64,000 bases of DNA from Acetobacter sacchari (GTDB taxonomy: Bacteria > Pseudomonadota > Alphaproteobacteria > Acetobacterales > Acetobacteraceae), in contig NZ_JAFVMF010000018.1 in assembly GCF_017377715.1 (NCBI RefSeq), forward strand, positions 1-64,000. Reading direction: 5' to 3'. Numbering within the stretch: the first letter of the stretch is position 1; the number at the start of each line of letters is the position of its first letter. This document shows, piece after piece, positions 36,376 to 44,554 of this stretch. The position numbers and the translations under genes are program-made. The notes under the pieces were generated by a model that worked only from the letters and a program-made list of their open reading frames with translations, did not search any database and was not told the DNA's origin.

Positions 36376-36780
36376 ATGAAGAAAAGGCAAAGATGGAGCA
36401 CGATTCCAGGTTGCTCGCTCGAAGCTGCGCTGAACGTAATAGGCGGTCGGTGGAAGGGAGTTTTCCTTTTTCATCTTCTTGATGGAAAAATGCGCTTCAA
36501 CGAACTCAGTCGTTTGGCGAAGGGCGCATCGCCCAGACTCGTCGTCAATCAACTGCGAGAACTTGAACACGACGGCCTCATTTGTCGTGAGGTTTTCCCT
36601 GTGGTGCCGCCAAAGGTTGAATACTCACTGACTGATGAGGGGCGCAGCCTCGAACCTATCCTGATTAGCCTGAGCGACTGGGGTTACGCTTGGATCGAAA
36701 GACACCCGTTTCAGGAACCTCACCTCGTCACTGACTCTCCGGGTCCCATATCGCCTCCAGAAGCGCCTCGAACCCCATGA
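36376..36780 (+). CDS. HxlR family transcriptional regulator
   Basis: This 134-residue winged-helix protein has the family pattern: GCSLEAALNVIGGRWKGVFL near the start, then FNELSRLAKGASPRLVVNQL, REVFPVVPPKVEYSLTDEGR and a final LSDWGYAWIERH helix. A Cys at residue 14 stands where many HxlR/DUF24 regulators carry their redox-sensing Cys. It probably controls the divergent Old Yellow Enzyme gene and itself through the palindrome at 36331-36349. Its 3' end overlaps the convergent FMN reductase gene by 53 bases. Confidence 0.9.
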   Translation: MKKRQRWSTIPGCSLEAALNVIGGRWKGVFLFHLLDGKMRFNELSRLAKGASPRLVVNQLRELEHDGLICREVFPVVPPKVEYSLTDEGRSLEPILISLSDWGYAWIERHPFQEPHLVTDSPGPISPPEAPRTP

Positions 36781-37309
36781 CCACTGCGTCTCGGCAGGAG
36801 CCGAACTCACGCTCTACATCCAGAACGCCGCCCCGGATGACTTCTTCCGAGAGGCGCAGCTCCGGGAAAGGCGTTATGGCGCGCATCTTCAAACCTTCAG
36901 CGACCTGAAGCAATTGCGCACCACATTTTCCGCCCCCGCGCCCTCCATAAGTGACGGCAAGCATCGGCTTTCCACGCCATTCCTTATAGCAATGGTCGAT
37001 CGCGTTTTTCAGCGCCGCCGGATAGCCCCAGTTATACTGAGGCGTAACGAACACGCATGCTGACGCATTAGCGACTTTTTGAGACCAGGCCAGTGAGTGT
37101 TCCTGGATGTAATCGCCTAGCGCAGGAATGAGTGGTTCGTCATCCATGGGCAGATGCCAGTCGCGCAGATCGACAAGCTCGACCTCCGCGCCAGTCGCAA
37201 CTCGCCCGATCGTCGCGATCCATTCCGCGATCTCCGGGCAGCGCCTTCCAGACCGCACGCTTCCCATGACTAGCAAAATGGGTTCGCGCTTGCGTTGCGG
37301 CGCCTTCAC
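36728..37309 (-). CDS. NADPH-dependent FMN reductase family protein
   Basis: This 193-residue flavodoxin-like protein has a phosphate-binding loop GSVRSGRRCPEIAEW and the conserved TPQYNWGYPAALKNAIDHCY segment. TYGGRGGGKCGAQLL contacts the flavin ring. Such enzymes reduce FMN or quinones with NADPH. The ATG at 37309 overlaps the stop of the upstream dehydrogenase by four bases (ATGA). Both lie beside an Old Yellow Enzyme and an HxlR regulator, suggesting a role in electrophile or quinone detoxification. Confidence 0.88.
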   Translation of the reverse strand: MKAPQRKREPILLVMGSVRSGRRCPEIAEWIATIGRVATGAEVELVDLRDWHLPMDDEPLIPALGDYIQEHSLAWSQKVANASACVFVTPQYNWGYPAALKNAIDHCYKEWRGKPMLAVTYGGRGGGKCGAQLLQVAEGLKMRAITPFPELRLSEEVIRGGVLDVEREFGSCRDAVVMGFEALLEAIWDPESQ

Positions 37310-38187
37310 TTCAGGCCGCTTTCCTGCCGCGCGCGCTCGAACAACACCACGAAATCCCGTTCGCCGTCTCCCGCGCTTACCGCGCTCAGCAATCTGTCGC
37401 GTACGACCGACGCATAAGGCAGAGGCACGGCATATTCGCCGCCGGCGTCCATGAACATCTTTACGTCCTTGAGCCCCAGCGTGACCGGCGCACCGGGCTC
37501 GTCGTAATTTTTATCGACCATCAAGCTTCCGTAACTCTTGTGAACCGGGGCATTGTAGAAACTTCCCGTCATAATATCGAATATCTTGCGCGGGTCGGTT
37601 CCGGCCTTTTCGTTCAGGGCAAAGACCTCTGACATCTGTTCTATGGTCGAATAGATCATGAAATTCAGGGAGAGCTTAACGAGGTTCGCCTGCACGGGAT
37701 CTGTCCCCACAACGAAAAGATGAGGACCGAAGCATTTCAGCACAGGCCCGAGCCGCTCCACATCTCCTTCGGCTCCTGCGGCGATCACATACAGTTGCCC
37801 CGCCTCCGCAGCGGGCGGGCGCCCGAGAACATTGGCGCTGACATAAGCCTGTCCGCGTTCGGCGTGCCCGTCACGCAGGCGGCGCGCCTGCGCAAGCGAG
37901 AGGGTGCTGCAACACACGTGGATGGCTCCAGACCGGAGCGTCGTAGCGATTCCGTTGTCACCGAAGGCGGCGTCCTGAGTCGACGCGTCATCAAACAGCA
38001 TGGAGAAGACAACGTCCGCATCCCGCGCGACATCTGCTGGAGTTTCTGCATAGACGGCGCCACGCGCGACAAGCGCGTCGGCTTTGGCGCGCGTGCGGTT
38101 GTGCACGACAAGATCATACCCGGCGTCGATCAGGCGGCCCGCCATCACCACGCCCATGGCTCCCAATCCTATGAAACCGATTTTCAT
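37306..38187 (-). CDS. NAD(P)-dependent 3-hydroxyisobutyrate dehydrogenase family
   Basis: This 293-residue beta-hydroxyacid dehydrogenase has a Rossmann motif IGFIGLGAMGVVMAGRL at the very start. The NADPH-type loop VHNRTRAKADAL follows, with an all-helical C-terminal domain. In that domain the catalytic Lys lies in LVKLSLNFMIYSTIEQMSEV, and GLKDVKMFMDAGG is conserved. The usual GxVSGG substrate loop is replaced by VLGRPPAAEAGQ, as in the imine-reductase/GLYR-like subgroup. The substrate is unknown. The ATG at 38187 has GAAGAG upstream. It is divergent from an AraC regulator. Confidence 0.85.
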   Translation of the reverse strand: MKIGFIGLGAMGVVMAGRLIDAGYDLVVHNRTRAKADALVARGAVYAETPADVARDADVVFSMLFDDASTQDAAFGDNGIATTLRSGAIHVCCSTLSLAQARRLRDGHAERGQAYVSANVLGRPPAAEAGQLYVIAAGAEGDVERLGPVLKCFGPHLFVVGTDPVQANLVKLSLNFMIYSTIEQMSEVFALNEKAGTDPRKIFDIMTGSFYNAPVHKSYGSLMVDKNYDEPGAPVTLGLKDVKMFMDAGGEYAVPLPYASVVRDRLLSAVSAGDGERDFVVLFERARQESGLK

Positions 38188-38293
38188 CTGCTTTCTCTTC
38201 CATGAAGGCTGCCCGCTGCGGGGTTTGGTCACTTCGCTCATGGTAAGCCTCCCACGCTTGGCGTGCTCACGCCTGCAGGCCATATTTCGACTC

Positions 38294-39106
38294 ATGTGCG
38301 CCACCTTCCCCATACCGCCCCTCACGCCGGATTCTGCCACCGGCGAGCCGCCGTGGCTGAGCGGTGGATATTTCAGCCAGACGACCCGCCGTATGGCTGA
38401 GCGGCATGAACACGCATACGGACAAATTCTCGGGGTTGATGAAGGTGTTATCGGCATCAGGACCGAACCCTCTTACTGGCAGATCGGTCCTGGCCAGTGC
38501 CTGTGGCTTCCACCTGGACTACCGCATCAGGCGCGCTCCCACGGCGCCATTACCGGCTGGCTTCTGTATATCAGCGAAGCCCGCAGCCAGACTTTGTCGT
38601 CTGAACCGTTCCTGACGCAGGGATCGCGGCTGCTGCGCGCGCAGGCGGAACGTCTTGCGCGCCATGCCTCCGGCATGATTTGGGATAAGCCGCTGTTTCG
38701 TTTGGCCGAGAGTTTCTGGGACGAATTCCGCTCACTACCGCACGCGGCCCTGTCGCTGCCGCTTCCGATGGACCCGCGTCTTGGACGCGTGGCCGATCTG
38801 TTAAGCGACAATCCTGCCGATCCACGTGAACAGCCCGACTGGGCGAGCGACGCCGGAATGTCACCCAGATCGTTCGTGCGACGTTTCATGGCGGAGACCG
38901 GCATGCCCTTCTCCACATGGCGACGGCGTCTGCGTGTGCTGGCCGCGCAAGAGTTGCTGGCGCGTGGCCGCAGCGTCACTGACGCAGCACTTGAAGTCGG
39001 CTACGAAAGCAGCGGCGCGTTCGGCGCCGCTTTCAGGTCGATCACCGGATGCAGCCCACGGGAGTATTCGAAACTCCGGGGAGGCGGACACGACCGGACG
39101 TCATAA
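38294..39106 (+). CDS. AraC family transcriptional regulator
   Basis: This 270-residue protein has an N-terminal cupin-like sensing domain (HEHAYGQILGVDEGVI, then QCLWLPPGLPHQARSHG). The C-terminal double helix-turn-helix covers WASDAGMSPRSFVRRFMAET and the second helix AALEVGYESSGAFGAAF, closing with SPREYSKLR. The start at 38294 is the first that gives a sensible cupin N-terminus; its ribosome binding site is weak. Divergent orientation makes the dehydrogenase/FMN reductase pair at 36728-38187 the likely target. Confidence 0.88.
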   Translation: MCATFPIPPLTPDSATGEPPWLSGGYFSQTTRRMAERHEHAYGQILGVDEGVIGIRTEPSYWQIGPGQCLWLPPGLPHQARSHGAITGWLLYISEARSQTLSSEPFLTQGSRLLRAQAERLARHASGMIWDKPLFRLAESFWDEFRSLPHAALSLPLPMDPRLGRVADLLSDNPADPREQPDWASDAGMSPRSFVRRFMAETGMPFSTWRRRLRVLAAQELLARGRSVTDAALEVGYESSGAFGAAFRSITGCSPREYSKLRGGGHDRTS

Positions 39107-39475
39107 GGCGGATGTTGATGCGTCGATTTCTTTTGCAGACTTGGGGCGGCTTGCGCAGTCTACTCGGTGGGGCCGAGTTCGCGTTCCTTTGGGGCAGGTT
39201 CACGCGGGATGCATCCATCCGCGCAGATCAAGATGCTCGTCAAAACAGCGTCCAAGAACCACTTGCATGAGTCGGCACGAACAAGCATGGCTCCAGCATC
39301 CAGCGAATTGCGGACACTGGTTTGCTGGGTCGGCGGATAAGTGAACAGGCGCGTCGCCACGTCCTTCATTCCTCTCGCGCAGTGAATATTATTATCCTCA
39401 CATGACGAGTCGAATGAACGATGCCATGCGCCATGCGGGATACCTCCGAACGGGGCGCTGGTGTAGGCTTCCCAT
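39107..39475. other. Intergenic region before ybaK
   Basis: No gene is evident. Two small hairpins, CTCGG/CCGAG near 39160-39175 and CGCGG/CCGCG near 39207-39228, are present but do not match a riboswitch class I know. Confidence 0.35.
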
Positions 39476-39958
39476 ATGAGCAAGACCACGCCCGCTACCG
39501 CCTTTTTGCGCCGCAGTAACATCCCTTTCGAAACGCTGTCTTACGATTACGACCCATCGGCGGATCGGCTCGGAGTCCACGCCGCCGCCGCCATGGGCGA
39601 GCCGGAAGACCGGGTGTTTAAAACCCTGATGACCGAGGTTGACGGCGCGGCTGTCTGCGTCGTTATTCCCGTGGCGCGCGAGTTGAGTATGAAAAAGCTT
39701 GCGACCGCGGCAGGCGGGAAAAGCGCCAGAATGATGAAACCTGCGGACGCCGAGCGCGTGACCGGATTCAAGGTCGGCGGGATCAGTCCTTTCGGCCGCC
39801 GCAAGGCGACGCCAACAATTTTGGCGCGCGAAGCTCTGGAGCAGCCTTATATCGTCACGAACGGAGGCGCTCGCGGCGTGCAGGTGAAACTCACTCCGGC
39901 GGATGCGCTGACCGCCATGAATGGCGTTCCCGGAGACGTTTTGGCGCCGTTAAACTGA
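39476..39958 (+). CDS. ybaK: YbaK/EbsC-type Cys-tRNA(Pro) deacylase
   Basis: This 160-residue trans-editing protein hydrolyses Cys mischarged on tRNA-Pro. Features are the opening TPATAFLRRSNIPFETLSYD, FKTLMTE, the catalytic Lys region ELSMKKLATAAGGKSARM, then GGISPFGRRKATPTI and a final YIVTNGGARGVQVKLTPADA. The length is that of the family. It starts with ATG at 39476 and stands alone; a short stem with five T follows. Confidence 0.88.
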   Translation: MSKTTPATAFLRRSNIPFETLSYDYDPSADRLGVHAAAAMGEPEDRVFKTLMTEVDGAAVCVVIPVARELSMKKLATAAGGKSARMMKPADAERVTGFKVGGISPFGRRKATPTILAREALEQPYIVTNGGARGVQVKLTPADALTAMNGVPGDVLAPLN

Positions 39959-40281
39959 AGAGCCGCACGTCAACTCACCGACTGAAGATCGTGCGCAATG
40001 CTGGAAGCGCATTTTTGCGCCTCAGATTACTGCTTGCCACTCACGCGCCGCGAGACGGCGCTGACGGGACTGTCCGCAAACCTTTTCCTCCGCCCCTCCC
40101 TGTGTGGTTTCCATCCCCCGCGCCGGCTCAGGAATGAGACCGCCGGAACTCGTCCCTGCGGCGCCCCCGTTTGTTTCCTCTCAGATCCTCGCCGCCAGAG
40201 ACACGTAAGATGACGTCCCGACGACCGCCGCACGTTTCGTGCGCGGTCGCGGCTTTTCGCCGCCAGCACCGGAGACGCTTC
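39959..40281. other. Intergenic region before the GH108 gene
   Basis: A terminator-like stem (39992-40016) sits just after ybaK. The rest shows no gene. An ATG at 40210 in frame with the muramidase is a possible earlier start but lacks a ribosome binding site. Confidence 0.4.
39992..40016 (+). terminator. Short terminator-like stem after ybaK
   Basis: TGCGC pairs with GCGCA across a 10-nt loop, followed directly by five T. The stem is short, so efficiency is uncertain. Confidence 0.4.
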
Positions 40282-41001
40282 TTGACCGCCCAGAATTTCG
40301 ACGCATGCCTCGATTTCGTTCGTACGGCGGAAGGCGGATACAGCGACGATCCCAAAGACCCCGGAAACTGGTTGCGCGGTGACAAGGGGCGGGGCGACAC
40401 ACTGATCGGCAGCCATTACGGCGTCTCCGCAATGACGCTGGCCGCATGGTCCGCGCCCGCAGCGATTTCGGCGGACAGCATGCGCGCGCTGGACCTGAAG
40501 ACTTTCGACGCCATCGCCCGCTCGCGCTACTGGAACCCGCTCGCTGGATCCGCGCTCCCTGCGGGCGTCGATCTCATGACGTTCGACTTTGGCTGGAATT
40601 GCGGTGTGAGCACGTCGGCGACGCTGCTGCAGCGCATCGTCGGCGCCGTGGCGGATGGACGCATCGGACCAAAAACCCTCGACGCGGTGTCGCATATCGA
40701 CGTCACGGACCTTTTGCCTCAGATCGATCCCGACTCTTTGGCTGCGTTGCACGCGCGGCTTGGACTTCCGCCCAGCAGCGGCATTGGCCCGGAAGTGCGC
40801 CGCGCACTCGCACGGCCGGGCGGCGCAGAAATGGTGACCGTGATGGTCCTCGGCGGCATGCAGCAACGTGAATATCGTTCCCGCGACGGATTGCGGCGCT
40901 TCGGACGAGGCTGGCTGGCGCGAACGCGGCGACGGACTGAAACTGCGCTGGCCATGGTCTCGGCGGCGACAGCCCGGGGGGCTGCGTCTTTCGAAAGCTG
41001 A
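40282..41001 (+). CDS. GH108 N-acetylmuramidase (lysozyme-like)
   Basis: This muramidase of about 239 residues is of the phage-endolysin-like GH108 family. The catalytic Glu17 is in FVRTAEGGYSDDPKDPGNW. The PF09374-type peptidoglycan-binding part starts at VDLMTFDFGWNCGVSTSA and includes ADGRIGPKTL. It cuts the glycan chain of peptidoglycan. I use TTG at 40282 because GGAGA stands six bases before it; ATG at 40210 is the alternative. There is no clear signal peptide. No holin, spanin or other phage gene lies nearby, so it is probably a domesticated or stand-alone enzyme. Confidence 0.82.
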   Translation: MTAQNFDACLDFVRTAEGGYSDDPKDPGNWLRGDKGRGDTLIGSHYGVSAMTLAAWSAPAAISADSMRALDLKTFDAIARSRYWNPLAGSALPAGVDLMTFDFGWNCGVSTSATLLQRIVGAVADGRIGPKTLDAVSHIDVTDLLPQIDPDSLAALHARLGLPPSSGIGPEVRRALARPGGAEMVTVMVLGGMQQREYRSRDGLRRFGRGWLARTRRRTETALAMVSAATARGAASFES

Positions 41002-41394
41002 CTGCTGCGGCGTACAGAAAAGGGCGCATCAACCTGTTTGGCGAAAGGTTTTCACGCGCCTCCATTTCGTCTACAGAATGACCATGCCCGATGGCCGTCA
41101 GAGAACCTTCGCCTCCCGCTGCTATCGCCTTTCGTCGCAACGTCGTTCGCGCGCTGCATGGAACGCTGGTGCGTCAGGCCGATATCAGACGAGTAGTGTT
41201 TTCTACGCGATTGGCAGTGCGAGTTTCGCTGCCTCCTGCCCTGAAACTTCCCCTTGTATGTTGGCGACTACAATAATTCATCAGGATGGTCCGACGCACG
41301 CGCAGAGTCTTCGGAGCAGGTGGTGGCCCTTGCCTCGGTCGGAGCGGGCCTTGCAGCGCGTCCACATCGCTCCCGCCAGCGCACGCTTCTTCTG
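41002..41394. other. Intergenic region before the POT transporter
   Basis: No gene or known RNA motif is seen. Open frames in this stretch have atypical composition and no ribosome binding site. It must contain the promoter of the four-gene overlapping chain. Confidence 0.35.
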
Positions 41395-42867
41395 ATGCAT
41401 TCCCGCAACCGCACGTTCCTGCAAATCGCCTGCCTGGAAATCTGCGAACGTTTTGGTTTTTACGGCCTACAAAGCGTTTCGATAGCGTATTTCGTGCAGA
41501 CCATGGGGCTGACGGAACAGGGAGCCGTGATGCTATGGGGCGCATTCAGCGCCCTGATGTTCGGCATTCCTGTTCTGGGCGGCTGGCTGGGCGACAGAGT
41601 TCTCGGAACGCGGCGGACAGTGACGATCGCGATGGCGTTGCTGGCCGTCGGATACAGCGGTCTCTCCTGCGGCCTGGGCGGATCGGCGGGAGTGTCTCTT
41701 GTGCTCGCCGTGCTGATACTGGGCGGCGGGATTTTCAAACCCAACGTCGCCAGCCTGTTGCGACAGACCTTCAGCGACGCCTCGGACCGCGTCGATATCG
41801 TCTTCACCATCTACTATATGTCGATCAATATCGGCGCGACCGTCGCTGCTATCGCAATTCCGTTCCTCGCCGAACATATCGGGTGGCGGAAGAGCTTCGC
41901 CATCGCAGCCGCCGTCTTGTGGTTGGGTTTCGCAGTATCCCTGACCCTTCCTCGCACCGTGGCGGCAGCGAGAAAACGCGACACATGGGTATGGCCTGCA
42001 TGCGCCGCCGCAATCGGCCTCGCCTTTGTCCTGCTGCATTACCCGGCGCTGGCCCGGGTCTGCATCTGGATCGCGGCGATCGCCATTCTGCTGGTCTGGA
42101 GTTTTCTGTACCATCGCGCGACGCCCACCTGGCGCCTAGGGCTGCGGCTGTCCTTCGCATTACAGGCGCAAGCGGTCCTGTTCTTCCTGTTCAACCAGCA
42201 GATCGCGACATCACTTACCAGTTTCGCCCGAGACCATGTCGCAACTACGATTCGTGTGGCGGGCGTAAACTGTGTGCTGCAGGCTGGACAGTTTCAATCC
42301 CTGAACAATTTGTGGATCCTCGCCATCGCGCCCGGTCTGGCCGCGCTCTATCATCGCGCCGAGCGTCGTGACCGACCGATTTCCCTGCCGATCCGCTTCC
42401 TGTGCGGCTTCATCTTCCTTGCGCTTTCGTTTCAACTCTGGCGCGCCGCCGCTCTCGCCAGCATCAACGCGACAATTTCACCATGGTGGATGGTGGCGGG
42501 GTACGCCCTGTTCTCAGCGGGCGAGCTACTGATTGCAGCGCTCGGACTGGCCGCAATCGCACGCTATGCGCCCCCGGGCGCAACAGGGCAGTTGATGGGG
42601 TGCTTTTCCGTGCTGGCCGGGCTGACGAGTTATCTCGGCAGCGTCGTCGCTACAGGCGTCTCTGTCGGAGGAGCGAGCGACGGAGCCGCCGCGCCGATGG
42701 CGTACGCCCACCTGTTTGGCGACCTGTGCATGCTGGCGTCACTGGCCGCGTTAGGGTCGGCTCTTTTCATTCCCGTTGCGCGGCGCATGGACGCCCGGTG
42801 GCGTGGCGCAGAGCCAGTGACGACAACACTCAGGCGAGAGCAGGACATGATGGACATAGCCCTATGA
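41395..42867 (+). CDS. POT family proton-dependent peptide transporter
   Basis: This 490-residue inner-membrane symporter has about 12-14 helices. The POT signatures are the ExxER-type EICERFGFYGLQSV in helix 1, GGWLGDRVLGTRRTV after helix 2, and the PTR2 motif FTIYYMSINIGATVA in helix 5. It imports di- or tripeptides with protons. The start at 41395 begins just before helix 1; there is no good ribosome binding site, so an earlier non-ATG start is possible. Its stop overlaps the deacetylase start by four bases (ATGA). Confidence 0.87.
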   Translation: MHSRNRTFLQIACLEICERFGFYGLQSVSIAYFVQTMGLTEQGAVMLWGAFSALMFGIPVLGGWLGDRVLGTRRTVTIAMALLAVGYSGLSCGLGGSAGVSLVLAVLILGGGIFKPNVASLLRQTFSDASDRVDIVFTIYYMSINIGATVAAIAIPFLAEHIGWRKSFAIAAAVLWLGFAVSLTLPRTVAAARKRDTWVWPACAAAIGLAFVLLHYPALARVCIWIAAIAILLVWSFLYHRATPTWRLGLRLSFALQAQAVLFFLFNQQIATSLTSFARDHVATTIRVAGVNCVLQAGQFQSLNNLWILAIAPGLAALYHRAERRDRPISLPIRFLCGFIFLALSFQLWRAAALASINATISPWWMVAGYALFSAGELLIAALGLAAIARYAPPGATGQLMGCFSVLAGLTSYLGSVVATGVSVGGASDGAAAPMAYAHLFGDLCMLASLAALGSALFIPVARRMDARWRGAEPVTTTLRREQDMMDIAL

Positions 42868-43781
42868 CCGAACTCCCGAACGATAAGCTCGCCCCATGGC
42901 AATGGCCGGAAAACTACTGGCGAGCCGCCGTCGGGCGCGCACGCGCCGGGCGTTCCTTGCGTCCGAAAGCCTGGCCCGATGGCGCGCGCTGTGCTTTCGC
43001 CATCTCGTTCGACGCCGATCATGACACGATTCCGCTGCGCGACAGCGACGAAAGCCCCATGCGCATCAGTCAGGGTCACTACGGCCATCGACGTGGCGTG
43101 CCACGCATCCGGGACCTGCTGCAACGCCACGCCGTGCCTGCGACATTCTTTTATCCCGCGGTCTCCGCCCTGCTCTACCCCGACGAAGTCCGGGGCGTCG
43201 TCGCGGATGGCCATGAGATCGGCATCCATTCGTGGATTCATGAGCGCAACACGCATCTCGACGGCGAAACCGAGCTTGAGCTGACAACCCGCGCGCAAGC
43301 GGTGTTGCAGGATATCGGACGTCGTCCGGTAGTCGGCATCCGCACGGCAAGCTGGGATTTCTCGGTCAACACCCTCTCCATCATCCGGCAAATGGGGCTT
43401 CTGTACGACAGCAGTCTGATGGCTGACGACGACCCCTACGAACTTCTCCAGAACGGAGAAGCCACCGGCATTGTCGAATTGCCGCCCGAATGGATCCGCG
43501 ACGACGCCGTCTACTTCAATTTCGACCGGTTTTCGGCCCTGCGCCCATACACCGCGCCGCGCGATGTGCTGGATATCTTCATGGCTGAGTTCGACGGAGC
43601 CTACGACGAAGGCGGCCTTTTCCTGCTGACGCTCCACCCGCATGTCAGCGGACATCGCAGCCGCGTCGGCGTGATCTCCGCATTGCTGGAAGCCGCCCGC
43701 GCCCGCGAAGACGTCTGGTTCGCGACCCATGAGCAGGTCGCGCTGTGGTGCCGGGACAACGCAGCGGAAGTCGGACCGTGA
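42864..43781 (+). CDS. Polysaccharide deacetylase family protein (PgdA/PuuE-like)
   Basis: This 305-residue carbohydrate esterase 4-like protein shows AFAISFDADHDT (metal-binding Asp), then VPATFFYPAVSALLY, EIGIHSWIHERNTH with the His pair, GIRTASWDFSVNTL and a closing LFLLTLHPHVSGH. This arrangement matches the cytoplasmic PuuE/HpPgdA subgroup, which acts on amides such as allantoin-related compounds or modified glycans. There is no signal peptide. It is coupled by overlap to the transporter before it and to the small Cys protein after it (GTGA). Confidence 0.83.
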   Translation: MTELPNDKLAPWQWPENYWRAAVGRARAGRSLRPKAWPDGARCAFAISFDADHDTIPLRDSDESPMRISQGHYGHRRGVPRIRDLLQRHAVPATFFYPAVSALLYPDEVRGVVADGHEIGIHSWIHERNTHLDGETELELTTRAQAVLQDIGRRPVVGIRTASWDFSVNTLSIIRQMGLLYDSSLMADDDPYELLQNGEATGIVELPPEWIRDDAVYFNFDRFSALRPYTAPRDVLDIFMAEFDGAYDEGGLFLLTLHPHVSGHRSRVGVISALLEAARAREDVWFATHEQVALWCRDNAAEVGP

Positions 43782-43930
43782 ATCCCCCGCCCCTCCTACC
43801 GGTCCGCGACGCTTGCGCGTTATGCCAGCCATGCGGGGGCTTTTTCGTCATCGGGGCGTTTCAGATGGGCGTCCAAATTCAACATGCGCAGAATCAGCAG
43901 GCGAATGCAGCAGGAGACCGCCCTCGGTGA
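43778..43930 (+). CDS. 50-residue protein with CxxCxxC cluster
   Basis: GTG at 43778 overlaps the deacetylase stop (GTGA), with GGAAG seven bases before it. The frame ends exactly where the HisE-like gene can start (GTGA again). The peptide holds a Cys cluster CALCQPCGG (residues 13-21) and a Gln/Asn/Ala-rich C-terminus. The Cys cluster suggests metal binding. No family is recognised. The case for a real gene rests on the two coupled overlaps and the ribosome binding site. Confidence 0.45.
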   Translation: MNPPPLLPVRDACALCQPCGGFFVIGAFQMGVQIQHAQNQQANAAGDRPR

Positions 43931-44319
43931 CAGATTTGACGAGGTCGCATCCCGTTCATCATGATCGTCCGATGACAGAAAAGTCGCCCTCCGCCGTCAA
44001 AAGCCTTTCGCTGGCGCGGCTGGGCGCCGGGGAAGCGTCCGGGGATGTCGTCGCGCGTGAAACCGGCGCGGCAGCAACGGCATGCACAATCGCCTCTATT
44101 GCAGGCGACCCCCAAGGGGTCGTGCGGGAAAGCGCGGCGTTTCTGGAATCGTTGCTGCATCTATGGCGGCTTGCAGGCGTCGACCCGGAGACGGTCTGGA
44201 CCGAATTACACGCTCGTATCGAAATGGGAGAACTCAGCCTCCGCCTCAGCCGCTCGCCCACACGCACAGGCGCCCGGCGCATGGCTCCATGGCGGGTGGC
44301 GACGAGCAAGCTGCCTTAG
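43927..44319 (+). CDS. HisE-like (phosphoribosyl-ATP pyrophosphohydrolase-like) protein, degenerate site
   Basis: This protein of about 130 residues has a C-terminal half resembling HisE of the MazG superfamily: VARETGAAATACTIASIAGD, then VRESAAFLESLLHLWRLAGV and DPETVWTELHARI. In active HisE the first helix carries Glu-Glu-x-x-Glu and the second Glu-x-x-Asp. Here these are mostly Ala or Cys, so metal-dependent hydrolysis is unlikely. GTG at 43927 is chosen because AGGAG lies ten bases before it and it overlaps the previous stop; ATG at 43972 is an alternative. It may be a regulatory or binding relic. Confidence 0.6.
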   Translation: MTDLTRSHPVHHDRPMTEKSPSAVKSLSLARLGAGEASGDVVARETGAAATACTIASIAGDPQGVVRESAAFLESLLHLWRLAGVDPETVWTELHARIEMGELSLRLSRSPTRTGARRMAPWRVATSKLP

Positions 44320-44554
44320 CGCCGGGCGACCTGTACGCGCGCCTTTCGCCGTTGACGCAGGATTCGATGACTCGACGCGACTTGAGTGGCATAAGCCCCT
44401 GCATGAGTCGGTATGGACACCCTGACGAACCCTGTATCGGACACAGCCTGCGCCCGACCGTAGGGCGTGAGGGCGGCGCAGGAACGGCCGCTGCTCCAAC
44501 TGGCTCTGACGTCCAGCCTCCGAATACGTCCTCGCCTGCGTCATGGAGCCAGTC

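Noticed and set aside
39160-39230. Paired hairpins resembling a riboswitch or small RNA
   Set aside because: Stems are only five base pairs and no conserved riboswitch core could be matched.
40282-41001. Prophage remnant around the GH108 muramidase
   Set aside because: No integrase, holin, terminase or tail gene is adjacent, and no attachment-site repeats were seen.
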